A stretch of DNA of 64,000 bases from Oscillospiraceae bacterium (GCA_021769865.1 JAETSB010000001.1:1-64000); one strand, 5' to 3'. Positions 30,350 to 40,117 are shown, counted from the stretch's first letter. Numbers and translations: made by a program. Notes: generated from the sequence alone by a model not told the origin.

Positions 30350-32818
30350 ATGGCGAATCGTTCCCCTCACCCCCTTGTTCTTCACCGGAAGAGCGAGTCC
30401 GCCCGCCGGGCCAATCAGATTATCCGCGGGCGGACGCTGCTGATGATGCTGGTGCTGGGCGTGGGCACATTTCTGCTGCTCTTCTGGAAGCTCTACGACC
30501 TCCAGATCAACCAGCACGACGAAATGCAGGCCCGGGCCGTCCACCAGCAAACCCGGGAGGTCTCCGTCAACGCCTCCCGGGGGACGATCTACGACAAGAA
30601 CCACAACATCCTGGCCAGCTCCACCACGGCGGAAACCGTGTGCCTGGACCCCCGGGGGCTGGACGCCTTCGTCAAGGCCCAGGAGGAGGCCCAGGACGAG
30701 GCCGCGGCCAAGGCGCTGGAAAAGGGGGAGACCTACACCCGCCAGGCGATTCGGGACCAGAGCTACATTGCCCGGGGATTGGCCCGCATCCTGGACATGG
30801 ACCAGGAGGCCATTGAAAAGAAGATGGAAAACACCCGCTCCCAATACGTCATCCTGAGGAAGAAGACGGAGAAGGAGCCGGCGGACGAGATCCGCAAATT
30901 TATCAACGGGCAGATCGACCCGGAGGGAAACGAGATCCCCGAGGGCCAGCAGCGCTCGCTCACCGGCGTCTTTCTGGAGCCGGACTCCAAGCGGTACTAC
31001 CCCTACAACGCCATGGCGGCCAACGTCCTGGGCTTTGTGGGGGCGGAGAACAAAGGCGCCGTGGGGCTGGAGGTCAAATACGACAGCGACCTCTCCGGCG
31101 AGGCGGGCATGACCGTCTCCGCCAAAAACAACCGGGGCCAGCCCCTGCTGTTCCAGTACGAGCAGTACTTTGACGCGGAGGACGGCAGCGACCTGGTGCT
31201 GACCCTGGACATCAATGTGCAGATCGCCCTGGAAAAGGGCATCGAGTCCATGCTCAGCAAATTCGACGCCGCCAACGGCGGCACGGGCATCGTCATGGAC
31301 GTGAACTCCGGGGCGATCCTGGGCATGGCATCCTACCCCAACTACGATTCCAACCAGTACGGCGACCTCTACGAGGGGAACGAGAAGCTGAAAAGCAAGC
31401 TGGAAAAGGAATTGACGGACCTGGAGAAAAACCGGGCGAGCTACGAAAGCGAGGAACAATACGAGGAGGCCGTCACCAAGGCCAAAACCGACACCATCCA
31501 GAGCCAGTGGCGGAACAAGTGCATCGACTCCACCTACGAGCCCGGCTCCACCTTCAAGCCCATTACCCTGGCGGCGGCGCTGGAGGAGGGGGTCATCAAC
31601 ATGAACTCCACCTACGAGTGTTCCGGCTCCGTCATGGTCAAGGGGTGGGATAAACCCTTCTACTGCTCCCGGCAGAGCGGCCACGGCCACCAGACCCTGA
31701 AGCAGGCGGTGGGCAACTCCTGCAACCCGGCCTTTATTAAAATCGGCCAGACCCTGGGCACCAGCAAGTTTTACGAATATCTCAAGTCTTTCGGCCTGAT
31801 GGAAAAGACCGGCGTGGACATGATCGGCGAGGCCCAGGGCATCTTTACGGACGAGAAAAGCTTCAACTCCAACATCGTCTCCCTGTCCTCCTACGCCTTT
31901 GGCCAGACCTTCAACGTCACCCCCCTGGAGCTGATCCGGGCCCAGGCGGCCTGCGTCAACGGGGGCTACCTCTACGAGCCCTATGTGGTGGAGCAGGTGC
32001 TGGACGGGGAGGGGAACATCCTCCGCCAGCACGAAACCAAGTGCATCCGGCAGGTCGTCAGCGAGGAGACCTCCGCCAAGGTCCGGGAGTGCCTGGAGTA
32101 CGTGGTGGCGGAGGGCACCGGGCGGAACGGCCAGGTGACGGGCTACCGCATCGGCGGCAAGACCGGCACCGCCGACAAGACCGGAACCAAAACCGCCAGC
32201 AATCCCAAGGGCGACATCGTGGTGTCCTTCATGTGCTTCGCCCCGGCGGATGATCCGCAGGTCATCATGCTCATCACCATGGACACCCCCAGCCGTACCA
32301 CGGGGACCTTCCCCTCCGGCGGCAACATGGTGGCCCCCACGGCCAGCCAGATCATGAGCGAGATCCTCCCCGCCCTGGGCGTGGAGCCGGACTACACCGC
32401 CGACCAGCTGGCCGGGGCCGACGCCGCCGTGCCCAACGTGGTGGGCCAGGACCTGGAGACCGCCAAGAGCAAGCTGGAAAACGCGGGCTTTGCCTTCCGC
32501 ACCGTGGGCGATGGAGCGGAGGTCACCGCCCAGACCCCTGAGGGCGGCGCCATCGTGCCCAATAACGCCTCCATTGTCCTGTACCTGGGGGAGGAGAAGA
32601 ACAACGACCTCCGGGCGGTGCCCAATGTCCTGGGGATGACCGCCGCCGAGGCCAATCAGGCGCTGACCAACGCGGGGTTCATCATGCGGGTGACCGGCGC
32701 CACCAGCGCGGAGTCCGGCAACGTCAAGGCTATCTCCCAGGATCGGGCAGAGGGAACCGAGCTGTCCCCCGGCACGGTAGTCACCGTTCGCTTCGGCGAC
32801 AGTTCAGTTCGAGACTAA
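30350..32818 (+). CDS. division/sporulation class B penicillin-binding protein (SpoVD/PBP2 type) with two PASTA domains
   Basis: This 822-residue transpeptidase cross-links peptidoglycan together with FtsW/SpoVE. It has a cytoplasmic tail, a membrane helix (LLMMLVLGVGTFLLLFWKLY, about 28-47), the PBP dimer domain starting REVSVNASRGTIYDKN, and a transpeptidase domain with the acyl-enzyme Ser400 in STFKP, SxN at Ser457 (SCN) and KTG at Lys604. Two PASTA domains close the protein (AVPNVVGQDLETAKSKLENA and AVPNVLGMTAAEANQALTNA). An acidic/Lys coiled insertion of about 50 residues (KSKLEKELTDLEKNRASYES) precedes the active Ser. The PASTA domains favour SpoVD over FtsI; the protein may serve both division and spore cortex. 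Confidence 0.92.
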   Translation: MANRSPHPLVLHRKSESARRANQIIRGRTLLMMLVLGVGTFLLLFWKLYDLQINQHDEMQARAVHQQTREVSVNASRGTIYDKNHNILASSTTAETVCLDPRGLDAFVKAQEEAQDEAAAKALEKGETYTRQAIRDQSYIARGLARILDMDQEAIEKKMENTRSQYVILRKKTEKEPADEIRKFINGQIDPEGNEIPEGQQRSLTGVFLEPDSKRYYPYNAMAANVLGFVGAENKGAVGLEVKYDSDLSGEAGMTVSAKNNRGQPLLFQYEQYFDAEDGSDLVLTLDINVQIALEKGIESMLSKFDAANGGTGIVMDVNSGAILGMASYPNYDSNQYGDLYEGNEKLKSKLEKELTDLEKNRASYESEEQYEEAVTKAKTDTIQSQWRNKCIDSTYEPGSTFKPITLAAALEEGVINMNSTYECSGSVMVKGWDKPFYCSRQSGHGHQTLKQAVGNSCNPAFIKIGQTLGTSKFYEYLKSFGLMEKTGVDMIGEAQGIFTDEKSFNSNIVSLSSYAFGQTFNVTPLELIRAQAACVNGGYLYEPYVVEQVLDGEGNILRQHETKCIRQVVSEETSAKVRECLEYVVAEGTGRNGQVTGYRIGGKTGTADKTGTKTASNPKGDIVVSFMCFAPADDPQVIMLITMDTPSRTTGTFPSGGNMVAPTASQIMSEILPALGVEPDYTADQLAGADAAVPNVVGQDLETAKSKLENAGFAFRTVGDGAEVTAQTPEGGAIVPNNASIVLYLGEEKNNDLRAVPNVLGMTAAEANQALTNAGFIMRVTGATSAESGNVKAISQDRAEGTELSPGTVVTVRFGDSSVRD

Positions 32819-32922
32819 GAGCAGGTTTTGCCAGGTTTTTGACAGAATATACCGTATACAATGCGTTTTATTTGGGTTATAATCATCCAGAACGTATTCG
32901 ACTGGATGGAGGTTTACCAAGT

Positions 32923-34365
32923 ATGAAGCTCAAGAAATTGCTGGAGGGATTGGAAATTCTCTCTGTCAGCGCGGATTTGGAGACGGAGATCTCCCAGGTC
33001 TGTTACGACTCCCGGCAGGTAAAGCCCGGGGACCTCTTTGTGGCCCTCAGCGGCTACACGGTGGACGGACACAAATTTATCCCCCAGGCCATGGCCTCCG
33101 GCGCGGCGGCGGTGCTCTGCCAGGTCCCGCCGGAGGGGGAGGGGATTCCCTATGTTCAGACAACGGACTCCCGCCGGGCCCTGGCGGCAGTGGGAGCCAA
33201 CTACTTCGGCCATCCGGCTCGGGACATGACCATGGTTGGGATCACCGGCACCAACGGGAAGACCACCTCCACCTATCTCCTCAAGGCCATTCTGGAGGCC
33301 CGGGGGGAGACGGTGGGCCTGATCGGCACGAATCAGAATATGATCGGGCAGGAGGTCCTGCCCACGGAGCGGACCACCCCGGAGTCCTTCGAGCTCCAGA
33401 AGCTCTTCTCCCGGATGCGGGACGCGGGCTGCACCTATGTGGTGATGGAGGTCTCCTCCCACGCCCTGTTTCTGGACCGGGTCTACGGCGTTCCCTACAA
33501 GGTGGGGGTCTTCACGAACCTGACCCAGGATCACTTGGATTTCCACAAGACCATGGAGGACTACTGCGACGCCAAGGCCATCCTGTTCCGGACCTGCGAG
33601 ACCGGCGTGGTGAACGCCGCGGACCCCTGGACGCCCAGGCTCTTGAAGGACGCCATGTGTAAAGTAGTTACCTTTTCCAGCACCGGGGAGGCGGACCTCC
33701 GGGCGGAGGACGCCGTCCTGGCGGCGGACCATGTGACCTTCACCGCCGTTCACGGCGAACATCGGGTCCCCGTCCGGGTGAACATCCCCGGGCATTTCAT
33801 GATCGACAACGCCCTGGATGTGCTGGGGGCGGCCCTGGCCCTGGGGATTCCCCTGGAGGAGAGCGCCGCCGTTCTGGCCCGGGTGCCCCACGTGAAGGGC
33901 CGGGTGGAGGTGGTGCCCACGCCGGGGAAGGACTACACGGTTCTCATCGACTACGCCCACAGCCCCGACAGCCTGGTGAATGTCCTGACCACCGTCAGGG
34001 GCTTCGCCAAGGGCCGGACCGTGGCCCTCTTCGGCTGCGGCGGGGACCGGGATAAGGCCAAGCGGCCCAAGATGGGCCGGGCCGCCGCGGACCTGGCGGA
34101 TTTTGCCGTTGTCACCACCGACAACCCCCGGACAGAGCGCCCGGCGGACATCATCGCCGACATCCTGCCGGGGCTGGAGGGGACCGGGACTCCCTATGAG
34201 GTCATCGAGGACCGGGTGGAGGCCATCCATTGGGCCCTGGACCACGCCCGAGCGGGGGACGTGATCGTCCTCTGCGGCAAGGGTCACGAGACCTACCAGG
34301 AGGTAGGCCATGAGAAGCGCCACATGGACGAACGGGAGATCGTCGCGGATTATCTGAGCAAGTGA
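32923..34365 (+). CDS. murE: UDP-MurNAc-tripeptide ligase MurE (meso-DAP type)
   Basis: This 480-residue Mur ligase adds the third residue to UDP-MurNAc-L-Ala-D-Glu in the cytoplasm. It has an N-terminal UDP-binding domain (SQVCYDSRQVKPGDLFVAL), a P-loop GTNGKTTSTY (about 109-118), the conserved MEVSSHALFLDRV block, the carbamylated-lysine region and the C-terminal DNPRTE motif at Asp400. DNPR selects meso-diaminopimelate, so the wall is DAP-type, as expected for clostridia. ATG 32923 follows GGAGG. MurF, its usual partner, is not present downstream; mraY follows directly. Confidence 0.95.
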   Translation: MKLKKLLEGLEILSVSADLETEISQVCYDSRQVKPGDLFVALSGYTVDGHKFIPQAMASGAAAVLCQVPPEGEGIPYVQTTDSRRALAAVGANYFGHPARDMTMVGITGTNGKTTSTYLLKAILEARGETVGLIGTNQNMIGQEVLPTERTTPESFELQKLFSRMRDAGCTYVVMEVSSHALFLDRVYGVPYKVGVFTNLTQDHLDFHKTMEDYCDAKAILFRTCETGVVNAADPWTPRLLKDAMCKVVTFSSTGEADLRAEDAVLAADHVTFTAVHGEHRVPVRVNIPGHFMIDNALDVLGAALALGIPLEESAAVLARVPHVKGRVEVVPTPGKDYTVLIDYAHSPDSLVNVLTTVRGFAKGRTVALFGCGGDRDKAKRPKMGRAAADLADFAVVTTDNPRTERPADIIADILPGLEGTGTPYEVIEDRVEAIHWALDHARAGDVIVLCGKGHETYQEVGHEKRHMDEREIVADYLSK

Positions 34366-34406
34366 AAAAAGCCGCCCGGCGGGCCGGGCGGGGGAGAGGG
34401 AAAACT

Positions 34407-35393
34407 ATGATCGTTACGCTGCTACTGGCCGGTGGAATCAGCTTTCTGCTGACCCTGGTCCTGGGAAAATTCGTCATTGCGGAGCTGCGGAAGCTGAAGG
34501 CGGGACAGGAGATCCGGAAGGAGGGCCCCTCCTGGCACGCCGGGAAGGCGGGCACGCCCACCATGGGCGGCGTCATGTTCATCGTCGGATCCGGCGTGGT
34601 GGCCTTCCTCATGGGCTGGGAAAACATGCTGCGGGGGGAGTTCGCCCACCTGTACGTCTACCTGTTCGCCCTGATCTTTGGACTCATCGGCTTTGTGGAC
34701 GACTACCGCAAGGTGCGCCAGCACCAGAACGAGGGCCTGACGGCCAAGCAGAAGTTCATCCTCCAGCTGGCGGCGGCGGTGCTGTTCCTGAGCCTGATGC
34801 GCTATGAGGGCCTGCTGACCAACGCGCTGTATGTCCCCTTCCTGAATATCACCCTGGAGGTTAACTGGATTCTCTATCTGGCCTTTGCAGCCTTTGTCAT
34901 TGTGGGCTGTGTTAATGCGGTAAACTTAACAGACGGGATTGATGGGCAGTCCTCCAGCGTCACCTTTGTGGTGATGGTCTTCTTCACCGCCGCCGCGGCC
35001 AAATGGGAGCTCATGCCCCTGGCGCTGTTCCCCGCCGCCCTGGCGGGCGGGCTGGCGGCCTTCTTCTGCTACAACCACCACCCCGCCAAGGTCTTCATGG
35101 GCGACACCGGCAGCCTCTTCATGGGCGGCGCGGTGGCGGCCCTGGCCTTCGCCATGGATATGCCCCTGATTCTGATTCTCGTGGGCATCATCTACATTCT
35201 GGAGACCCTGTCCGACATCATCCAGGTGGCCTACTTCAAGGCCACCCACGGCAAGCGCTTTTTCAAAATGGCCCCCCTCCACCACCACCTGGAGCTCTCC
35301 GGATGGAGCGAGGCGAAGCTGGTGACGGTGTTCTCCGGGGTGACCATCCTGTTCTGCGTCCTGGCCTGGTTCGGCATCCAGGGACGCTATTGA
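34407..35393 (+). CDS. mraY: phospho-N-acetylmuramoyl-pentapeptide transferase MraY
   Basis: This 328-residue polytopic enzyme (about ten membrane helices) makes lipid I by moving phospho-MurNAc-pentapeptide to undecaprenyl phosphate. Seen: GKAGTPTMGGVMF (the PTMGG signature), FVDDYRKV with the Asp pair, NAVNLTDGIDG with the catalytic Asp, and the late MAPLHHHLELSGWSE His box. ATG 34407 follows GGGAGAGGG. A GC hairpin (34371-34390) lies in the gap after murE. All catalytic landmarks are present. Confidence 0.95.
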   Translation: MIVTLLLAGGISFLLTLVLGKFVIAELRKLKAGQEIRKEGPSWHAGKAGTPTMGGVMFIVGSGVVAFLMGWENMLRGEFAHLYVYLFALIFGLIGFVDDYRKVRQHQNEGLTAKQKFILQLAAAVLFLSLMRYEGLLTNALYVPFLNITLEVNWILYLAFAAFVIVGCVNAVNLTDGIDGQSSSVTFVVMVFFTAAAAKWELMPLALFPAALAGGLAAFFCYNHHPAKVFMGDTGSLFMGGAVAALAFAMDMPLILILVGIIYILETLSDIIQVAYFKATHGKRFFKMAPLHHHLELSGWSEAKLVTVFSGVTILFCVLAWFGIQGRY

Positions 35394-35423
35394 GACTGAA
35401 ATTCTAGGTAGAGGAGGGAGCAT

Positions 35424-36806
35424 ATGGCGGCACGCGGCAGTTCAGCGGCCCGGCGGGAACCCCGGCCGGAGCCTCAGCGGAGGCCCGCCCAGCAGCGACG
35501 GAAGCCCGTTCAGAGCCAGCAGCGCCGCCCGGCGCAGCCCCGGCAGAGCGTGGTGATCCCCTTCCCCATGCCGGAGCGCCAGCCGGTGAAGCGTCCCCGC
35601 CGCCGCCCCCTGAGCCGGGAGGAGGCCCAGCGCCGTCAGGAGCTCCGGCTCCGCCAGCAGGCGCTGGAGGAGGAGGGCAAGGAGCTGGCCAGAGGGCCCA
35701 TCGACCTGCCCTTCTGCCTCCTGGTGCTGCTTCTGATGGCCATCGGCCTGGTGATGCTGCTGTCCGCCAGCTTTCCCTCCGCGTATTACAACACGAAAAA
35801 CAACGACCCCACCTACTGGTTTGTCCGTCAGAGCATTTTCGCCGTCATGGGCATTGCCGGTATGCTGTTCATCGGCAAGATCAATTACCGGCGGTTCCGG
35901 GGCATTGCGAAATCCCTGCTGTACGTGTCGATTTTCCTCCTCATTTTCGTGGCGATTCCCGGCAACCCCTTTGCCGTCACGGTAAAGGGCGCCACCCGCT
36001 GGATCGGCGTGGGCGAGCTGTTCAACTTCCAGCCCTCGGAGATCGCCAAAATGGCCATCGTCATCTACTTCTCCGACAGCATCTCGAAAAAGAAGGACCT
36101 CATGCGCTCCTTCCGGTACGGCGTGCTGCCCTACGCGGCCCTTCTGGTGGTCACGGCGGGTCTGGTGGCCATCGAGCCCCACCTCTCCGGCGCCATTTTG
36201 ATCCTGGGCGTGGGCGCGGCGCTGATGCTGGTGGGCGGCATCAACTGGGCCTGGGTCTTCGGAGCCATGGGCGCGGCGGCGGGCCTTCTGTACTTCGCCC
36301 TGTTCGTGGTGGGCTACAACACCTCCCGCATCCAATACTGGCTGAATCCCTGGGCGGATATGAAGGACAAAGGCTACCAGCTCTCCCAGAGCCTCATCAC
36401 CATCGGGTCCGGCGGCCTCCTGGGCGTGGGCCTGGGGAAGAGCCGCCAGAAGTTCCTGTTCCTCCCGGAGGAGCACAACGATTTCATCTTCGCCATCATC
36501 TGCGAGGAGCTGGGCCTCATCGGGGCCAGCGTCATCATGCTCCTCTTCGCGGCGCTGATCCTCCGGGGCTACTGGATCGCCCTTCACGCCCGGGACCGCT
36601 TTGGGAGCCTCCTGGTTATCGGCGTCACCACGCTGATCGCCATGCAGACCTTCCTGAACATCGGCGTGGTAACGGGCCTGCTGCCCACCACCGGCATTTC
36701 CCTGCCCTTTTTCAGCTACGGGGGTACGGCGCTGTCCATCCAATTGGCGGAAATGGGGGTCGTGCTGTCGGTATCCAGGCAGATGAAACCCACGAAAGCC
36801 GGATAG
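35424..36806 (+). CDS. FtsW/SpoVE-type SEDS peptidoglycan polymerase with long N-terminal extension
   Basis: This 460-residue SEDS glycosyltransferase polymerises lipid II with a partner PBP at the septum or spore. The core from about residue 92 has ten hydrophobic segments. It contains GATRWIGVGELFNFQPSEIAK, the lengthy loop with the PWADMKDKGYQLSQSLITIG block, HNDFIFAIICEELGLIG and the GLLPTTGISLPFFSYGGTA signature near the end. Before it lies an unusual cytoplasmic tail of about 90 residues rich in Arg, Gln and Pro (RREPRPEPQRRPAQQRRKP), which ordinary SpoVE/FtsW proteins lack. Gene position between mraY and murG, where murD normally also sits, is as in spoVE of Bacillus. Confidence 0.92.
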   Translation: MAARGSSAARREPRPEPQRRPAQQRRKPVQSQQRRPAQPRQSVVIPFPMPERQPVKRPRRRPLSREEAQRRQELRLRQQALEEEGKELARGPIDLPFCLLVLLLMAIGLVMLLSASFPSAYYNTKNNDPTYWFVRQSIFAVMGIAGMLFIGKINYRRFRGIAKSLLYVSIFLLIFVAIPGNPFAVTVKGATRWIGVGELFNFQPSEIAKMAIVIYFSDSISKKKDLMRSFRYGVLPYAALLVVTAGLVAIEPHLSGAILILGVGAALMLVGGINWAWVFGAMGAAAGLLYFALFVVGYNTSRIQYWLNPWADMKDKGYQLSQSLITIGSGGLLGVGLGKSRQKFLFLPEEHNDFIFAIICEELGLIGASVIMLLFAALILRGYWIALHARDRFGSLLVIGVTTLIAMQTFLNIGVVTGLLPTTGISLPFFSYGGTALSIQLAEMGVVLSVSRQMKPTKAG

Positions 36807-36820
36807 AGGAGGCGCTTTCA

Positions 36821-37957
36821 ATGTCAAGACCTTTGCAGCGGGTCATCTTCACCTGCGGCGGCACGGCGGGGCACGTGAACCCCGCCATCGCCCTGGCCCA
36901 GCTGACCCTGGAGAAGAACCCCCAGGCGCAGATTTTGTTCGTCGGCGCGGAGCGGGGCCTGGAGAAGGATCTGGTGCCCAAGGCGGGCTATGAATTTAAG
37001 ACCGTCCACATCTCCAGTTTTCACCGCTCCTTTCAGCCTGCGGAGATCAAGCACAACCTCATCTCCGTGGGCAACCTCATCCGGGCCCCCGGGGAGGCCC
37101 GGGCCATTCTCCGGGCCTTTCAGCCCGACGCGGTGGTGGGCACCGGGGGCTACGCCAGCTATCCGCTGGTGAAGGCCGCCGCCAGGATGAAAATTCCCAC
37201 GGCGGTCCACGAGTCCAACGCCGTGCCGGGCCTGACGACCCAGATGCTGGAAAACTATGCGGACCGCATCATGGTGGGCTTCGAGTCCTGCCGGAAGCAC
37301 TACCGCCGCCCCGAGAAGGTGGTGGTCACCGGGACCCCGGTGCGGGGCGATTTCTTTTCGATGACCAAGCCGGAGGCCAAGAGGGCCCTGGGCGTGGACG
37401 ACGGGCGGCCCCTGATCGTCTCCTTCTGGGGGTCCCTGGGGGCCTCGGGCATGAACCGCCAGATGGCGGATTTTCTGGCCCTGGAGGCGGCGAAGCAGCC
37501 CTTCCACCACATTCACGGCGCGGGGAAGCAGGGCTGCCCCCTGATGCTGGAGGCCCTGCGGGAGAAGGGCGTGGACCTGGGGGCCTGTCCGGCCCTGCAG
37601 CTGCGGGAGTACATCTACGACATGGCCCCCGTCATGCGGGCGGCGGACCTGGTGATCTGCCGGGCCGGGGCCTCCACTATCAGCGAGCTGACGGCCCTGG
37701 GGACCCCCGCTTTGATGGTCCCCTCCCCCTACGTCACCAACAACCACCAGGAGAAGAACGCCCGGGCCCTGGAGGAGGCCGGGGGCGCGGCGGTGCTGCT
37801 GGAGCCGGAGTGCTCCGGCCAGGCCCTGTTTCAGGCGGCCTGCGGCATCCTCCACGACGAAGCCCGCCTCCGGGCCATGGAAGAGGCCATGGCTCATTTG
37901 GGCATCCGGGACGCCGCGGAGCGCATTTATCAAACGGTGCTGGAGATTCAAAAGTAA
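36821..37957 (+). CDS. murG: UDP-GlcNAc transferase MurG
   Basis: This 378-residue peripheral membrane GT-B glycosyltransferase turns lipid I into lipid II. It has a Gly-rich loop FTCGGTAGHVNPAIALAQ (about 7-24), VVGTGGYASYPLVKAA, HESNAVPG, SFWGSLGASGMN in the acceptor-donor hinge, and the donor-binding RAGASTISELTALGTPALMV and NNHQEKNA blocks. The length is normal for Firmicutes. It follows the SEDS gene by 14 bases. Confidence 0.95.
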   Translation: MSRPLQRVIFTCGGTAGHVNPAIALAQLTLEKNPQAQILFVGAERGLEKDLVPKAGYEFKTVHISSFHRSFQPAEIKHNLISVGNLIRAPGEARAILRAFQPDAVVGTGGYASYPLVKAAARMKIPTAVHESNAVPGLTTQMLENYADRIMVGFESCRKHYRRPEKVVVTGTPVRGDFFSMTKPEAKRALGVDDGRPLIVSFWGSLGASGMNRQMADFLALEAAKQPFHHIHGAGKQGCPLMLEALREKGVDLGACPALQLREYIYDMAPVMRAADLVICRAGASTISELTALGTPALMVPSPYVTNNHQEKNARALEEAGGAAVLLEPECSGQALFQAACGILHDEARLRAMEEAMAHLGIRDAAERIYQTVLEIQK

Positions 37958-38019
37958 CCAGAACTCCCCTCCGCCCATAGGATGGAGCGTTAGACCATTC
38001 TTGGAGCGGAGGGACGGAC

Positions 38020-39279
38020 ATGAGCCATTTTGTCATAAGAGGCGGAAACCGCTTGGAGGGCGAGGCCGGGATACAGGGGGCGAAAAACAGCGTCCTGCCC
38101 ATCCTGGCGGCCACGCTGCTGACGGCGGACCAGGTGGAGCTGCGGGGCTGTCCCCGCCTGCGGGACGTGGACGCCTCGATCCGCATTCTGGAGGGCCTGG
38201 GCTGTACGGCCCGCTGGGAAGAGGAGAATACCCTGACCGTAGACGCCCGGGGCCTCAGCGGCTGCGCGGTTCCGGAGGCCCTGATGCGGGAGATGCGGTC
38301 CTCCGCCATCTTTTTGGGAGCCATCCTGGCCCGGTGCGGCCAGGCGGAGCTGAGCTACCCCGGCGGCTGTGAGCTGGGGCCCCGGCCCATCGACCTGCAC
38401 CTCTCCGGCCTCCGGGACCTGGGGGCGGAGATCGACGACGCCGGCGGTGTCCTTCACTGCAAGGCCCCCCGCCTTCAGGGCCGGGAGATCGTGCTGAGCT
38501 TCCCCTCCGTGGGGGCCACGGAGAACCTGATGCTGGCGGCCTGCGGCGCCTCCGGCGTCACCACCATCGCGGGCGCCGCCCAGGAGCCGGAGATCGTGGA
38601 CCTCCAGCGTTTCCTCACCGCCTGCGGGGCCAGGGTCTCCGGGGCGGGGACCTCCACAGTGTCAGTGGAGGGCGGGCGGCCCCTTCACGGCTGTACTTAC
38701 ATGATCATGCCGGACCGGATCGTGGCGGCGACCTATCTCTGCGCGGCGGCCTCCGCCGGGGGAGAGATCGTTCTCCGCCGGGCCCGAGAGGAGCATTTGT
38801 CCACCGTCACCGCCGCACTGCGGGAAGCGGGCTGTTCCATCCGTTCCGGCGAGGAGGGCCTAGCCTGTGTCTGCCGGGGCCGCCTGAAAGCGGTGCGACC
38901 GGTGCGGACGGCCCCCTATCCCGGCTTCCCCACCGACGCCCAGGCCATTTTGATGGCCGCCCTGCTGAAATGCCGGGGGGCGGCGGTGTTCGAGGAGAAC
39001 ATGTTCTCCAGCCGCTACCGCCACGTCGACGAGCTTGGGCGCATGGGGGCGGATATCCGGGTCTCCGGCCGGACGGCGGTGGTGACGGGGGTGGAGCACC
39101 TCCACGGCGCGCCGGTGCGGTGCACGGACCTCCGGGGCGGGGCGGCGCTGTGCGTGGCGGCCCTGGCGGCGGAGGGGGAGACGGAGGTCTCCGAGACCGG
39201 CCACATCGACCGGGGCTATGAGGACATCGCGAGGGATCTCCGGGCCCTGGGGGCGGAGATCGTCCGGGCGGGAGATTGA
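38020..39279 (+). CDS. murA: UDP-GlcNAc 1-carboxyvinyltransferase (MurA)
   Basis: This 419-residue EPSP-synthase-fold enzyme makes the first committed step of peptidoglycan synthesis, adding enolpyruvate to UDP-GlcNAc. Seen: IQGAKNSVLPILAATLLTAD, the active loop PGGCELGPRPIDLHLSGL with catalytic Cys117 (the fosfomycin target), and the later PYPGFPTDAQAILMAAL and ENMFSSRYRHVDELGRMGAD blocks. Clostridia often have two paralogues; this one is inside the division cluster. The usual EN(M/V)F motif is intact. Confidence 0.93.
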   Translation: MSHFVIRGGNRLEGEAGIQGAKNSVLPILAATLLTADQVELRGCPRLRDVDASIRILEGLGCTARWEEENTLTVDARGLSGCAVPEALMREMRSSAIFLGAILARCGQAELSYPGGCELGPRPIDLHLSGLRDLGAEIDDAGGVLHCKAPRLQGREIVLSFPSVGATENLMLAACGASGVTTIAGAAQEPEIVDLQRFLTACGARVSGAGTSTVSVEGGRPLHGCTYMIMPDRIVAATYLCAAASAGGEIVLRRAREEHLSTVTAALREAGCSIRSGEEGLACVCRGRLKAVRPVRTAPYPGFPTDAQAILMAALLKCRGAAVFEENMFSSRYRHVDELGRMGADIRVSGRTAVVTGVEHLHGAPVRCTDLRGGAALCVAALAAEGETEVSETGHIDRGYEDIARDLRALGAEIVRAGD

Positions 39280-39343
39280 AGAGGAAGAGACGCGGGGGCC
39301 GCGGAGGCGGTCCCCCTTTGAAGATAGAACTGGAGCGAAGGTC

Positions 39344-40117
39344 ATGGCGAGACGGAAGCACACAAAGCGGCGAAGGGGACGGGGAAGTTTCGGCTTCCTC
39401 TATAAGCTGTTGTCCGTTCTGGTGATCTGCGGGGCCATTCTGGCGGCCATGACGCTGTTCTTCCGGGTGGACAAGATCGTCGTCACCGGGCAGAAGCGCT
39501 ACACGGCGGAAGAGATCCAGGCGGCCTCCGGCGTGGAGCTCGGGTCCAACATGTACCTCTTGAACAAGTACGAGGTGGTTCGCTCCATTACCCGGGAGCT
39601 GCCCTATATCGAGGATATCCGCATCAACCGGAAGCTGCCGGACACCCTGCTCATCGAGGTCCGGGAGAGCGGGCGGCCCTTCGTCCTGGTCCAGGACGGC
39701 AGCGCCTGGCTCATCAGCGCCGGCGGCAAGATCGTGGAGCAGCTGCCGGAGTCGTCGGCGGGGCAGTACGGCCTGATCTCCGGCTGCCAGCTCCTGGCTC
39801 CCTCGGTGGGGACCACCCTGGCCCTGGCGACGGAGTACGCCTCCCAGCAGTCCAGCCTGCTGAGCCTCATGGAGGCCCTGGACGACGCGGGACTGACGGA
39901 GAACGTGGACGGCATCCGCCTGGACGACCTGAGCTGCTTGAAGATGGACTACATCGGCCGCTTTACCGTGTGGATGGCCTACGGCGCGGACTACGAGTGG
40001 GAGTTGAAAAAGCTGACGGCCACCTTGGCGAACGAGAAGATCCAGGACAACATGACCGGCACCATTGACCTGCGGCTGAACAGCAGCGAGGTGCGCCTCA
40101 TCCAGAACGTGCGCTGA
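39344..40117 (+). CDS. ftsQ: cell division protein FtsQ/DivIB
   Basis: This 257-residue division protein has a strongly basic cytoplasmic tail (ARRKHTKRRRGRGS), one membrane helix (LLSVLVICGAILAAMTLFF, about 23-41), and a POTRA domain that starts directly after it (VDKIVVTGQKRYTAEEIQAA to INRKLPDTLLIEVRESGRPF). The FtsQ-type beta domain follows. ATG 39344 has the site GGAGCGAAG. It forms a complex with FtsL and activates the septal synthases. The start overlaps no upstream gene; the 64-bp gap after murA is free of hairpins. Confidence 0.88.
   Translation: MARRKHTKRRRGRGSFGFLYKLLSVLVICGAILAAMTLFFRVDKIVVTGQKRYTAEEIQAASGVELGSNMYLLNKYEVVRSITRELPYIEDIRINRKLPDTLLIEVRESGRPFVLVQDGSAWLISAGGKIVEQLPESSAGQYGLISGCQLLAPSVGTTLALATEYASQQSSLLSLMEALDDAGLTENVDGIRLDDLSCLKMDYIGRFTVWMAYGADYEWELKKLTATLANEKIQDNMTGTIDLRLNSSEVRLIQNVR

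Noticed and set aside
32838-32882. Possible murE promoter (TTGACA followed by TATAAT)
   Set aside because: TTGACA and the TATAAT box near 32876 are more than 30 bp apart, so they do not form one promoter; cotranscription with the PBP gene is simpler.
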